Positions 23,862 through 34,285 of a stretch of 64,000 nt of DNA are shown piece by piece. Numbering within the stretch: position 1 is the first letter of the stretch; the number at the start of each line of letters is the position of its first letter. The translations under genes were made by a program, and so were the position numbers. The notes below the pieces were generated by a model that searched no databases, was not told the DNA's origin, and saw nothing but the letters and a program-made list of their open reading frames with translations. The stretch is from Dromiciops gliroides (lineage: Eukaryota > Chordata > Mammalia > Microbiotheria > Microbiotheriidae): assembly GCF_019393635.1 (NCBI RefSeq), contig NC_057862.1:675110314-675174313 (forward strand). The letters are read 5' to 3'.

Positions 23862-23989
23862 GGATAAAGCACCGGCCCTGGATTCAGGAGTGCCTGAGTT
23901 CAAATCTGGCCTCAGACACTTGACACTTACTAGCTGTGTGACCCTGGGCAAGTCACTTAACCCCCATTGCCCCACCAAAAAAAAATAAA
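23862..23989 (+). mobile_element. Marsupial tRNA-derived SINE, 5'-truncated
   Basis: Starts GGATAAAGCACCGGCCCTGG. Perfect 16-bp TSD TTAAAATGCTTATAAG at 23,846 and 23,990. Confidence 0.96.
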
Positions 23990-24109
23990 TTAAAATGCTT
24001 ATAAGAAGACAGTGCTACATCCCATTAGCAAATCCCTTCTTGGAACCTCCGTGAGATAAAAGGGTCTAGACTAGCCATTTCTCATTCTGCAGACTTGGTG
24101 TCCATGCTG

Positions 24110-24300
24110 GTACAAGGGCACCTCCTTATCTCTCCTCCCACCCTCCTTTTTCAGCTCCTCCTTTATATCTTGTCTTCTCCCTATAGAATATAAACTCCTG
24201 GAGGGCAGACACTATCTTTTTTTTTTTTTTTAACTTATTTATCTGTAGTCCCAGCACTTAGCAGAATGCCTGGCAAGTAGTAAGCACTTAATAAGCTAAT
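24110..24300 (+). mobile_element. L2 LINE 3' end, sense
   Basis: CCCTATAGAATATAAACTCC, GAGGGCAGACACTATC and AAGTAGTAAGCACTTAATAA. Confidence 0.65.
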
Positions 24301-24304
24301 TGAG

Positions 24305-24438
24305 GGGGCAGCTAGGTGGCGCAGTGGATAAAGCACTGGGCCTGGATTTAGAAGGACCTGAATTCAAATCTAGCACTTGACACTTACTAGCTGTGTGACC
24401 CTGGGCAAGTCACTTAATCCTCATTGCCCCCCCCCCCA
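24305..24438 (+). mobile_element. Marsupial tRNA-derived SINE
   Basis: Sense copy with a short gap in the B-box region; it ends in a C-run rather than an A tail. Confidence 0.92.
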
Positions 24439-24439
24439 A

Positions 24440-24900
24440 GCAAATTGATTGACTGATTGACAGTAGGTAGATGGAAGGAGCCAGTAGATGGGGAGAGATT
24501 GAAGATAAGAGAAAAACAAAGGGAGTAGAATAAAGGAGAAAGAAGAGGAAAAGAAGAAAGGAGAGGAAAGAAGAGGAGAGAAGAGAGATTGACCTTGGCA
24601 CATAGTAGAACCATCTCATTTTCTGAGATTGGAAAAAGGGAGGAGAGACTGGGTGAGGAACAAGATAAGCTTTTTTAGTGTGGAGAAGGGATTAGAAAGT
24701 TGAGAAAGGATATTCTAAATTTTCTTAATAAGGTAGGAGGAAAGGTCATTTCTGGGTAGGAGAAAGGAGGGTGGGAGGCAAGAAATGTCTCTGCCTGGAA
24801 TGTGTTTGGGAATAAATCAGTGATAAATAAAAACATTGCCGTGCAGAGATGAGGGCCCTTTTGGGGAATTCCCTTCCACCTCTCCTCATCTTCACCCATC
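24440..24900. other. No gene seen; G/A-rich sequence and L2-like scraps
   Basis: AGAGGAAAGAAGAGGAGAG purine run at 24,525-24,590, then antisense L2-like sequence near 24,660-24,800. Confidence 0.45.
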
Positions 24901-24904
24901 TAAT

Positions 24905-25100
24905 ATTGAAACAAGGGGTTCTCAACCTAGAGTACCAGAAATTTATAATTTAGGGACTGTATTTTAATATAATTGTTTTGCTTTGTATTCATATGGTTTT
25001 TATTTTTTGTGTTTAAAAACATTTTTCTGAGAAGGGTTCCATAGGCTTCACCAGATTCCCAAAGGGTCCAGAATGCAAAAAATGTTAAGAACATCTGCTT
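24905..25100. mobile_element. hAT-like MITE remnant (tentative)
   Basis: AAGGGGTTCTCAACCTAGAG at the left and ATGTTAAGAACATCTGC at the right look like decayed terminal inverted repeats. Confidence 0.45.
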
Positions 25101-25236
25101 TAAAGCCTTGCTAGTGGATAGAAAGCCAGACCTGGAGTCAGGAAGACCTGAGTTCAAATCCCCCCTGAGATATAATTCATTATTTGTTATAATGGATTCT
25201 ATTATCTCCATGATACTACTATCTTTAGATGAGAAA

Positions 25237-25239
<3 letters not shown>

Positions 25240-25301
<62 letters not shown>

Positions 25302-25303
25302 TG
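25240..25303. repeat. (CA)/(TA)/(CA) compound microsatellite
   Basis: CACACACATATA, about 19 TA units, then ten CA units. Confidence 0.95.
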
Positions 25304-25384
25304 TGAACTAGGGAATAGATGTCATATTATATATGTGCATTTGAACATTAAATGTATATTTTCTATTATTCCAGCAGTTATTGA

Positions 25385-25985
25385 TATCTCCATTTTTTTT
25401 TAACATATAGAGAATTTATTGTTTCAGGCTTCCTAAAGCATACTTCAGAGCGGGAACACCTCTAACTTCCCACCTAAAGACCACCCCAGCCTCTGTACCC
25501 TTCACCCACCTTTATTCCCTCTCTCAGTGGCCTGGGTGGGAGTTTGAGAGAAGAAAGAAGACATGGGAAGGAGAGGGAGAAGAGGCCATTTCTTAAGTTT
25601 TTAGGTTCATAGGATCCTAAATGTAGTTCAGGAAGTGACCTCATTGGCCATGTGGATCAACCTTATTGTTTTACTTCAAATCGAGGAAATGGAGACCCAG
25701 CATGGTGCACTGATCGGCCAAGGTCACACAAGCATCTACCATCCTCAGAAATTTGGGTTGCGGGGTTCTCCCAATGGATTTTAGTTCCTTATTTATTTTA
25801 TTTTTTAAAAGGCTTCCATGTCAAGATTGTTTATGAGCTTCTCTTCTGGATCTGTGGGTCCTTTGAGTGTCCTGGGAGTGGACTAATACCTTCTTGATGA
25901 CTCGACTCTAAGAAAACCTTTTAGAGATAGGTCTAGAACCCAGAGTGGACTTGAAAAGGCTTCATAGGAAATCATGGGCTCTGTC
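25385..25985. other. No gene seen; one MIR3-like fragment
   Basis: AAATGTAGTTCAGGAAGTGA through GGAAATGGAGACCCAGCATG at about 25,615-25,735 reads like an antisense MIR3-type element. The rest is low-copy. Confidence 0.45.
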
Positions 25986-26057
25986 TGCCTTGGAAATACA
26001 ATGAATTCTACCCTTTGATGCAGCAATATCACTACTAGATCTGTATCCCAAAAAGAG

Positions 26058-26132
26058 CAAAGAAAAGGGGAAAGGACCTATTTGTAAACACACACATACA
26101 TGCATAAACACATATATGTGTATTTTTGTGTG

Positions 26133-26165
<33 letters not shown>

Positions 26166-26211
26166 GCATGTGTGTGTGTATTTACAAATAGGTCTTTTCC
26201 CCTTTTCTTTG
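26058..26211. repeat. Large inverted repeat within LINE-1 (48-base arms)
   Basis: Left arm 26,058-26,105 and right arm 26,164-26,211 are reverse complements at 45 of 48 bases (AAAGAAAAGGGG, GACCTATTTGTAA, ATGCAT). The 58-base loop is itself TA/TG-rich and partly self-complementary. Confidence 0.95.
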
Positions 26212-26340
26212 ATCTATCTATATCTATACTTATAGCTATAGCTATACCTATATTTTTATCTATATCTATATCTACACCTATACCTACATTTATATCTACA
26301 TCTACATCTATCTATCATCTATATCTATCTATCTATTGAT
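26212..26340 (+). repeat. (TATCTA)-type microsatellite
   Basis: Variant TATCTATA/TACATC/TATCTA units up to the point where LINE-1 sequence resumes (AGCAGCTTTTTTTGTGGTG). Confidence 0.9.
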
Positions 26341-26681
26341 AGCAGCTTTTTTTGTGGTGCCAAAGAATTGGAAATTATGAGGATGCTCATCAATTAGGGA
26401 ATGACTAAACAAGTTATGGTCCATGATTGCAGTAGCATACTACCGTGCTGGAAGAAATGATGAGCAAGATGGTTTCAGAAAAACCTGGGAAGACTCATAG
26501 GAAATGATGCAAAGTGAAGTGAGCAGAACCAGGAGAACATTGTACATGGTAAAATCAATGCTTTAATGATGATCACCTGTGAAAGACTTAGCTACTCTGA
26601 TTAAGACAATGATCCAAGATCATTTCTCCCCCCAACCCCTTGTTTCTTTTTTTTTAGAGAAAGTTTTAAAAATAAAGTCCA

Positions 26682-26824
26682 GGGGCAGCTAGGTGGCACA
26701 GTGGATAAAGCACCAGCCCTGGATTCAGGAGGACCTGAGTTCAAATCCGGCCTCAGACACTTAAGACTTACTAGCTGTGTGACCCTGGGCAAGTCACTTA
26801 ACCCCCATTGCCCCACAAAAAAAA
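26682..26824 (+). mobile_element. Marsupial tRNA-derived SINE in LINE-1
   Basis: Full-length sense copy. Perfect TSD AAAATAAAGTCCA at 26,669 and 26,825. Confidence 0.96.
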
Positions 26825-27248
26825 AAAATAAAGTCCACATCATTCTTTTTTTTTTTTTGTGAAGTCCACTTCATTCTGCACTCAGTGCTCATCAGATCTC
26901 ACACTGGCAGTGAATATTGTTTTCCATTATGTATCCTTTGAAATTGTATTGGATCCAAAGGATCCATAATCAAAAATACTAGTCACCTCCAGAGAGAGAA
27001 TGAATTAACTGAGTGCAGAATGAAGCAGACTTAAAAAAAAAATCACTTTCTTTATGTTTCTCGGTTTTCACATTTATTTATTTGTTTTGCAGCATAGCTA
27101 ATATGGAAATGTTTTGTATGACTTCACATTATAATAGATATCATCCAGTCTGGCTTCTGATCTCATATTGCTTACCTTCTCAATAGGTTGGGGGAGGGGA
27201 AGGCAGGAGAAAGTTTGGAATTCAAAATTTTTTTAAAGGCATGTTATA

Positions 27249-27395
27249 GGGGGCAGCTAGGTGGCGCAGTGGATAGAGCACCAGCCCTGGAGTCAGGAGT
27301 ACCTGAGTTCAAATCCGGCCTCAGACACTTGACACTTGCTAGCTGTGTGACCCTGGGCAAGTCACTTAACCCCACTTGCCTCACTTAAAAAAAAA
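27249..27395 (+). mobile_element. Marsupial tRNA-derived SINE in LINE-1
   Basis: Full-length sense copy. Perfect TSD AAAGGCATGTTATA at 27,235 and 27,396. Confidence 0.96.
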
Positions 27396-27429
27396 AAAGG
27401 CATGTTATAATTAAATAATTTTAAAAAGA

Positions 27430-27726
27430 GATAGTGCTTGGCACATAGTAAGTGCTTCCTTCCTTTCCCCCTTCCGTGGCTGTTTCAAGAGAGAACAAGT
27501 TCTGGCAGGCTCCTTGAAACTGAAAAGGCTGTGAGTAGACCAGGCAGTGGCAGTCTTAGAAGGACCAGCCTAGCTAAATCCAGAAAGATAAACCCTCAAT
27601 TTGGCCTCAGGCTGCTGAACTTTTTTGGTCTCAGCCCCTATTAAAGACCTTCTGATACCTTAAGTCAACAAGTGTTGACCTTGCTAGGAGCTGATCAGGG
27701 TTCTGGGGGATAAATAAAAACAGAAC
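27430..27726. other. No gene seen; low-copy DNA
   Basis: Contains a short L2-terminus-like GCTTGGCACATAGTAAGTGC at the left edge. Nothing else supportable. Confidence 0.5.
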
Positions 27727-27889
27727 AGGGCAGCTAGATGGCACAGTGGATAGAGCACCAGCCCTGGAGTCAGGAGGACCTGAGTTCAAATCTGGCCTCA
27801 GACACTTAACACTTACTAGCTGTGTGACCCTGGGCAATAATCCCAATTGCCTCACTAAAAAAATAATAAATAAATAAAAATTTAAAAAA
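27727..27889 (+). mobile_element. Marsupial tRNA-derived SINE
   Basis: Sense copy with an AAAT-rich tail. Flanks AACAGAACA and ACCAGAACA. Confidence 0.93.
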
Positions 27890-28061
27890 ACCAGAACACC
27901 CCAGCCCCTCTCAGGCTATGAAGGGAATATTTACATGGGAAAAATCAGAGCCTTGAAGAATCATTATCAGAGTTTAGAAAAATTATGAACCTCTTAGTGG
28001 ACCTTGAGTGGCCAGTCCAAGACTGCTTGGGCTTTAGGTCTTGGCTGTTCTCCCTCACCAT

Positions 28062-28110
28062 AGATAGATGGGTGGATGGATGGATGGATGGATGGATGGA
28101 TGGATGATAG
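28062..28110 (+). repeat. (GGAT)n microsatellite
   Basis: About nine GGAT units followed by AGAT units and an AAAGA-rich stretch. Confidence 0.95.
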
Positions 28111-28199
28111 ATAGATATAGAAAGAAAAAGAAACAAAAAAGAAAGAAAAGTAAGAAGGAAAGAAAGGAGTGAGGGAAGAAGGAAAAAAAGACATACTGA

Positions 28200-28440
28200 G
28201 TCATCAGTCCTTTTTCAGTCATGTCTAACATTTGACGTCTTCTTGGCAAAGATATTGGATTGGTTTGCCATTTCCTTTTCCAGATTACTTTACAGATGAG
28301 GAAAAAGAGGCAAATAGGGTTAAGTGACTTGCCTAGGGTCACACAGCTAGTAAGTGTCTGAGGCTAGATTTGAACTTGGAAAGATGAGTCTTCCTGACTC
28401 CAGGCCCTGCACTCCATGTACTCTGGTGCCACCTAGCAGC
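28200..28440 (-). mobile_element. RTE-tailed SINE, antisense
   Basis: TTTTTCAGTCATGTCTAACA, CTTCTTGGCAAAGATATTGG and GCCATTTCCTTTTCCAG, then the reversed head. Confidence 0.87.
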
Positions 28441-29437
28441 CCTAAACTGAGGTCTACTTCCTCAACTGGGCCCTTGATGCTGCAAGGCAATCTCTTTATA
28501 CCTTCCTAATTAACTCACTTTCCCATTCATCACAGTAGCTCTTCTAAAATGTTTCATCCTCCCTCAAGTCTCCCATGGTTCCCCCTCCTCCCCACCCTCT
28601 CAGCTGAGATCCCTGCCTCGTATTTTACCAAAAAAAAAAAAAATTGAGGCCATTTGTCAAATGCTCCTTCTCTTCTCCTCCTTATCTCCTATCTCCCTGA
28701 TGCCTTCTGCCAGCATCTCCTTTGGTCTCATTCCATCCTGTCCCCTCTGACAGCTTGCCCCCTCTGTCACTCCCACTCTCTCACTTATCCACAATCTCTC
28801 CCAGTCAGCTCGCTCTTTTAATCCATTCTATCTCTCCTTCCTTTTGTGGCTCAGCTTCAGAAGTCTGCTGCTATCTCTCCTCTCAGTTTCTTCTTAATTT
28901 TCTACAGTCTGGCTTCTGATCTCATCATTCCACCAAAACCTTTCTCTTCAAAGATACTAATTATCTCTTAATTGCCAAGACCACGTGCCTTTTCACAAGT
29001 CTTATTATCCTTCTTGACCAGGCAGTCCTCGACACATTCACCCTCCTAGATACTTACTCTCTTTCCTCTAGGTGTTTGTGACATTGCCCTCTCCTGTCTC
29101 CCCTAATGTATCTGACCCATCCTTCTCGGTCTCTTTTGTTGGATCTTCATCTGGGTCATGCCCACTAACTGTGGGTGCCCCATGGGGCTCTCTTCTCCAT
29201 CTATAATATTTCACTTGGAGATCTCATCAGCTCCCGTGGATTCAGCTATCCATCTTTTTGTCAGTGATGCTCACATCTAGTTATCTAGCTATTAACCTTC
29301 AGATTTGCGTCTCCAACTGCCCATTAGATATCTCCAACTGGAAGTCCTATAGATAGATATCTTAAACTCTCCATGTCCAAAATTGAATTCATTCTCTTTC
29401 TTCCCTTATCCTCTTCCTGATACCCCTTTTATGTGTT

Positions 29438-29474
29438 TTCCTTCCTTCCTCCCTCCCTCCCTCCCTCCCTCCCT

Positions 29475-29566
<92 letters not shown>

Positions 29567-29628
29567 TCCTTCCTTCCTTCCTTCCTTCCTTCCTTCCTTC
29601 CTTCCTTCCTTCCTTCCTTTCTTTCTTT
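29438..29628 (+). repeat. (CCTT)/(CTTT)n array grown from a SINE tail
   Basis: About 190 bases of CCTT, CTTT and again CCTT tetramers, joined to the T side of the antisense SINE at 29,629-29,750. CCCCTTTTAT flanks both ends of the pair. Confidence 0.95.
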
Positions 29629-29750
29629 TTGCGGGGCAATGGGGGTTAAGTGACTTGCCCAGGGTCACACAGTGTCTGAGGCCAAATTTGAACTCAGGTA
29701 CTCCTGAATCCAGAGCCAGTGCTTCATGCACTGCACAACCTAGCTGCCCC
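29629..29750 (-). mobile_element. Marsupial tRNA-derived SINE in L2
   Basis: Antisense, lacking about 20 bases of the middle; carries the tetranucleotide tail. Confidence 0.93.
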
Positions 29751-29987
29751 CCAAAACCCCTTTTATTGCTGAGGTTACCACCATCCTCCCAGTTACCCAG
29801 GTGACAGGTATCATCCTTGACTCCTCACTCCCTCACCACCTTGGTAACATCTTTCATATGGGCTCCCTCCCCTCCTCTGATGCTGCAACCAGCCTGGTGT
29901 TGATTCTCACAGCCTCTTGCCTGGACAGTTCCAAAAGACTGCCAGTTGATCTGCCTCCCACAAATCTCTGTCCTCTACTTCACTGTC

Positions 29988-30188
29988 TTTGTTTTTTTAT
30001 TTTTGTTTGTTTGTTTGTTTGTTTTTGTTTTTGCAGGGCAATGAGGGTTAAATGACTTTCCCAGGGTCACACAGCTAGTTAAGTGACAAGTGTCTGAGGC
30101 TGGATCTGAATTCAGGTCCTCCTGAATCCAAGGCCAGGGCTTTATCTATGGTGCCACCTAGCTGCCCCTTGTTTTTTGTTTTCGATTT
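29988..30188 (-). mobile_element. Marsupial tRNA-derived SINE in L2
   Basis: Antisense copy with TTTG-rich tail. Perfect 15-bp TSD CTCTACTTCACTGTC at 29,973 and 30,189. Confidence 0.96.
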
Positions 30189-30850
30189 CTCTACTTCACT
30201 GTCAAAGTGATCTTCCTCAAGTGAACGTCTGACCCTGTCACCCCGTATAAACTTAAGTAGCTCCCTATTACCACCAGGATTAAATATTAAGTCCTTTGTT
30301 TAGAGTTTGAGGCCCTTTATAACCTAACCCCTCCCCCCACACCTTTCTAGTACAATTATTCCTTGCACATTGGAACTTTCTCCATGGTGCTTGTGATATA
30401 TTTGCCAGTTGGCATAAGAAATTAAGTGGGAATTTTGGGCCAGCAGATGACACAGACCAAATACTTAACCCAAATTTTACAATAAGGTAATGTAAACACC
30501 CCATAAAAGAAAAAGAAAAAATTCAGACTTCTTCTCTGGTATGAAGGGAGGGCCAAAAAATTTTACAGGGATTTTCCAGATGGCATGGGGTGGGAGAGGA
30601 GGCGGGGGAATACTTCTCGCCTACCCCCCTTGATTTTATGGGATAACTGTATTCTTACACCTTACATTTCCCCTCCCCCAACATTCTTCAATCTACTTGC
30701 TCTTCTTCCTACAAGAAACTCTATCTCCTGACTCTGGGCATTTTCTCTGGCTGGCCACCATGTGTGGAATGCTCTCCCTCCACCTTCTGGCTTCCTTTAG
30801 GTCCTAGCTAAAATCCCACCTTCTTCAGCAAACCTTTCCTGATCCCCCTT

Positions 30851-31004
30851 AATTCTATTGTTTTGTTTTGCCGGGCAATGAGGGTTAAGTGACTTGCCCA
30901 GGGTCACACAGCTAGTAAGTGTCAAGTGTTTGAGGTTGGATTTGAACTCAGGTTCTCCTGACCCCAGGGCCCATGCTCTAGCCACTGCACCACCTAGCTG
31001 CCCC
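30851..31004 (-). mobile_element. Marsupial tRNA-derived SINE
   Basis: Full-length antisense copy between the L2 end and a LINE-1 tail. Confidence 0.93.
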
Positions 31005-31430
31005 CAGACTTTTTTTTAACTTTCTTTTTCTTGTTTGTTTTGGTCTGTGTATTTATAATTTTTATTTTTTTGCAACCTGGCTAATATGGAAATATGTTTT
31101 GCATGATTTCACATGTACAATTGATATCATATTGCTTGCCTTCTCAATTTGTTGGGGAGGAAAGAAGCTAGATGGCGCAGTAGATAAAGCATGGGCCCTA
31201 GATTCAGGAGTACCTGAGTTCAAATCTGGCCTCAGATGCTTAACACTTACTAGCGGTGTGACCCTGGGCAAGTCATATAACCCCAGTTGCCTCACCAAAA
31301 AAAAAAAAATTGTTGGGGAGGGATGAGTGGGAGGAAGAGAATTTGAAATTCAACATTTAAAGAATGAATTAAATTTTACATGTAATTGTGAAATATCTAA
31401 TGAAATAAATTCTACATAACACCATACATA
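31005..31430 (+). mobile_element. LINE-1-type 3' end with SINE insertion
   Basis: ACTTTCTTTTTCTTGTTTG, CTAATATGGAAATATGTTTT and CATATTGCTTGCCTTCTC, then GAATTTGAAATTCAACATTT. Confidence 0.7.
31161..31309 (+). mobile_element. Marsupial tRNA-derived SINE in LINE-1
   Basis: Sense copy with a slightly altered 5' end. Perfect TSD TTGTTGGGGAGG at 31,149 and 31,310. Confidence 0.95.
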
Positions 31431-31436
31431 TATATT

Positions 31437-31529
31437 TCCATCCATCCATCCATCCATCCATCCATCCATCCATCCATCCATCCATCCATCCATCCATCCA
31501 TCCAACCTTCCATCCATCATCTATCTATC

Positions 31530-31612
<83 letters not shown>

Positions 31613-31648
31613 ATCTATCTATCTATCCATCATCTATCTATCTATCTA
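31437..31648 (+). repeat. (CCAT)n then (CTAT)n microsatellite
   Basis: About 16 CCAT units followed by some 28 CTAT units with a few CATC interruptions, at the tail of a LINE-1 3' end. Confidence 0.96.
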
Positions 31649-31649
31649 A

Positions 31650-31920
31650 GAAGGCCCTGTGGAGGCCTGGAGCCAAGCAAGATAAGGCCAAAGCCTTCCT
31701 ATTAGTGTCCAGGGTGGTTCAGGACCAGAGCATAACTTTCTGATGGCGAAGGATGACTGGAGGTGATGGCTCCAAGGGAAACAAGCTCCCAAGGTAGTCT
31801 GTTCCTTGGAAGGACAGCTCTACCTTAGGGTAGTTTTTTCCTTAGGTGAAGGTTAAATCTTTTCTTTCTAACTCCCATCCTTTCTCCTACTTCTGCTTTC
31901 TGGAACTAATCAGAACAACT
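31650..31920. other. No gene seen; low-copy DNA
   Basis: Unrecognised sequence without an open frame of note. Confidence 0.5.
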
Positions 31921-31921
31921 G

Positions 31922-32052
31922 GGGCAGCTAGGTGGTGCAGTGGATAAAGCACCAGCCCTGGATTCAGGAGGACCTGAGTTCAAATCCAGACTCAGCCACT
32001 TGACACTTACTAGCTGTGTGACCCTGGGCGAGTCACTTAACCCTCATTGCCC
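31922..32052 (+). mobile_element. Marsupial tRNA-derived SINE
   Basis: Sense copy without an A tail or clear TSD. Confidence 0.92.
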
Positions 32053-32054
32053 AC

Positions 32055-32300
32055 TTCATCGCTCTTCTAAGACAGCCCTTCAGGTACTTGTACCCAGCTC
32101 TCAAGTCCTCTCGGGGTCTTCTCTTCTTCAGACTAAGCATTCCCCTTTCTTTCCTCATGTGTACAAACTTGAGGCAAAGCTTTCCATATGCTGTTCGACC
32201 CTCTCTAGTTTGTCAACTTTTTTCTACAAAGAGACATTTAGAATTGACTCTACTCCTCCAGGTGTGGTCCCATACATAGGATGTCTGATGCTTGGGGTCC
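32055..32300 (-). mobile_element. CR1/L3-like LINE fragment, antisense
   Basis: GGTCTTCTCTTCTTCAGACT, GACCCTCTCTAGTTTGTCAA and CTCCTCCAGGTGTGGTCCCA follow the CR1/L3 antisense text. Confidence 0.55.
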
Positions 32301-32558
32301 AGGACTGCTCTGTGTTTGTCTTTGTGCCCCCCATCAAATCAGCAAACATCGATTAATTGCCTACATTGTGTTAAGTAAGTTCTGTGGCTAGAAAGAAAAA
32401 GGTAAAGAGCCATTTTTGCTCTCAAGCAACTCACATAGAAGTTTTTGTTGAGTTTACTATGCCTTCCCTAGTTCATACACCCTAAGATTAATGTGTCCTC
32501 TTATCCCCTCCCCCACTTTCTGTTCCTTTTGGGCAACAGAACAAGTCCTAGCCATCTT

Positions 32559-32710
32559 TATTTATTTATTTTTAGTGAGGCAATTGGGGTTAAGTGACTT
32601 GCCCAGGGTCACACAGCTAGTAAGTGTTAAGTGTCTGAGGCCTGATTTGAACTCAGGTACTCCTGACTCTAGGGCCGGTGCTCTATCCACTTTGCCACCT
32701 AGCTGCCCCC
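32559..32710 (-). mobile_element. Marsupial tRNA-derived SINE
   Basis: Full-length antisense copy. TSD AAGTCCTAGCCATCTT / AAGTCCTAGGCATCTT, 15 of 16. Confidence 0.96.
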
Positions 32711-32719
32711 AAGTCCTAG

Positions 32720-33230
32720 GCATCTTAGAGGCCTTCCTTGCCTCCCCCAGCTATTGATGCCTCCATCCACTACCCGGGGCATTACCTTGTAATTAATTTG
32801 TTTTTCATCTTTTATGTTTCATTCATATGTATACAAGTTGTTTGCCTCCCTGGGATGTAAGCATAGCATGGGTAGATTTCAGACATTCGGATGTGCTGGC
32901 CACTTTTCCTTGGCTTCTGCATTCTGGCCCTTTATGTAAAAGATCGTTCACTAAGCTTGGGAAAGAGCAATTCCTGCTGCCTATGACTGGGGGTTTTGTC
33001 AAAGAGGATGAGCCACTGAGTATCATGGTGGTGGGGGAGCAGATTCTTTTGCACCGCCCATCTGCGTGGGGTGAAAGAGTTGCAGAATCTCCCCAGCCGC
33101 TGTCTTGGAGATTCTGTCCTTTCTCCCGTGAAAGGGGCAGTAGGAGCGTCAGTGCCACGGCGGAAGCCACGAGTCCTTGTCTAGTCTAGTGGACCCTGAG
33201 ACGGGACCTCAAGTCCCTGCTGCCTCTTCT
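32720..33230. other. Unique sequence upstream of CENPB, no gene recognised
   Basis: Repeat-free DNA. Open frames exist on both strands (120 aa on +, 115 aa on -) but match nothing I know. It could hold distal promoter sequence. Confidence 0.45.
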
Positions 33231-34285
33231 GCTCTGAGAGGTGATGGAATACCGGTGCAGAATGAGGCCAACCTTTGGACGCGGCACAACGTTGTTGTGG
33301 CCGTGGTTTAATTTTTCTTTTGTCCCCCGTTTTCCAATGGGAGAGCGAGGCGGGAGGGCGAGAAGAGGGATGTCTGTTCATGAAAACCATTCCTGGAGGG
33401 CTTCGGAGGTCCCTGCGACCCCCGCGATGTGTGTCTCAAATAGAGCGTCGGCGGGTCTGAGCTCCCTCCCAGGTCTCCCTGGAGGATGCTCAGGTCGCGC
33501 TCTCCGCGCCCTTCCCGAGCGGAGCGGGCCAGGGTCGCTGTCCTGGAGGGCGCTCGCTCGCAGCCCGTGCTGGCCAGCGCCCGCGCGCTCGGACGGACCA
33601 CAGTGACCTCCAGCGGTCCCCGGCAGCAGCACAACGGCCGGGGGGCTGGGGGGGGGGAGGAAAGGGGAGAGGGAAAAGGGGGGGGGAGGGAGAAGGCGGG
33701 AGGCCGGGGGCGGAGATGGGGGCGTGCCTCCTGACCACGGGCAGCCACTTGCGTCCGAGGGAAGGAGGGGCTCCTGCTCCTCCCCCCCATAGCCCTCCCC
33801 TTCTCCCGCCGCTGCTTCCCGCGAGATCCTGCTCTGCGCGAGCTGGGCCTCGGAAAGAGAGGGAGACCCTCCCCCACTCGGCCGCCCCCTCCCGCCCCCC
33901 GCCCCGCGCCGCGCCGGCCCGCCCGGGCTCCCCCTCCTTCCTCGGCTGCTGCCCCTCACTTCCTGCTGCTGCCTCACGCGGGGAGCGAGCGGAGCGCAGC
34001 TCAGCGCAGCGGGCGGGCAGCGGCGGGCAGGCGGGCAGGCGGGCAGCGGCGGGCAGGCGGGCAGCGGCGGGAGGCCAGCGCCCGGCGAGCCCGCCGCCAG
34101 CCGCCAACGGCCAGCGGCCAGCGCGGCCGGGTCCGGCCGGGCCGGGCGGGCGGGCTCCGCGGCCGGCGCGCCGCTTTGTCTCGGGCGGGCGTCGGTCCGG
34201 GGGGCCGCGGGGCTCCCCCCGCCCCAGGGACGCCCCCTCCCGGGGCCGGCCCGGGGCCCGGGGCGGGGGGAGGGGGCCGGCCACC
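33230..34285 (+). promoter_or_regulatory. CENPB: CENPB 5' region and CpG-rich promoter
   Basis: A very G+C- and CpG-rich stretch begins near 33.3 kb and continues into the CENPB coding region to about 35.3 kb. I see no TATA box, which fits a broad CpG-island promoter. G-runs at 33,640-33,690 and a GGCGGGCAGGCGGGCAG-type tandem at 34,014-34,075 could form G-quadruplexes. The transcription start cannot be placed from sequence. The CENPB reading frame stays open upstream to an ATG at 33,716; I treat that as 5' UTR or pre-promoter DNA. Confidence 0.75.

Larger units (their letters stand above)
25990..27430 (+). mobile_element. LINE-1-type 3' end, interrupted three times
   Basis: CCCTTTGATGCAGCAATATC, GTGCCAAAGAATTGGAAATT, AGAACCAGGAGAACATTGTA and CTAATATGGAAATGTTTTG. 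It is split by a fold-back and microsatellite block (26,059-26,340) and two SINEs. Confidence 0.7.
28450..30850 (+). mobile_element. L2 LINE remnant, sense, the longest in the window
   Basis: About 1.8 kb in L2 order: CTTATCCACAATCTCTCCC, ACTGTGGGTGCCCCATGGGG, GAATTCATTCTCTTTC, CATCCTTGACTCCTCACTCC, AGTAGCTCCCTATTACC, CACCTTCTTCAGCAAACC. Two SINEs with a long CTTT/CCTT tail interrupt it. Confidence 0.75.

Noticed and set aside
29383-29804. Phe/Leu/Ser and Lys/Glu/Arg repeat frames
   Set aside because: CTTT/CCTT tetranucleotide array attached to a SINE.
32823-33189. Possible first exon of CDC25B or another gene in unique DNA before CENPB
   Set aside because: Frames on both strands match no CDC25B sequence I know, and no splice structure could be supported.
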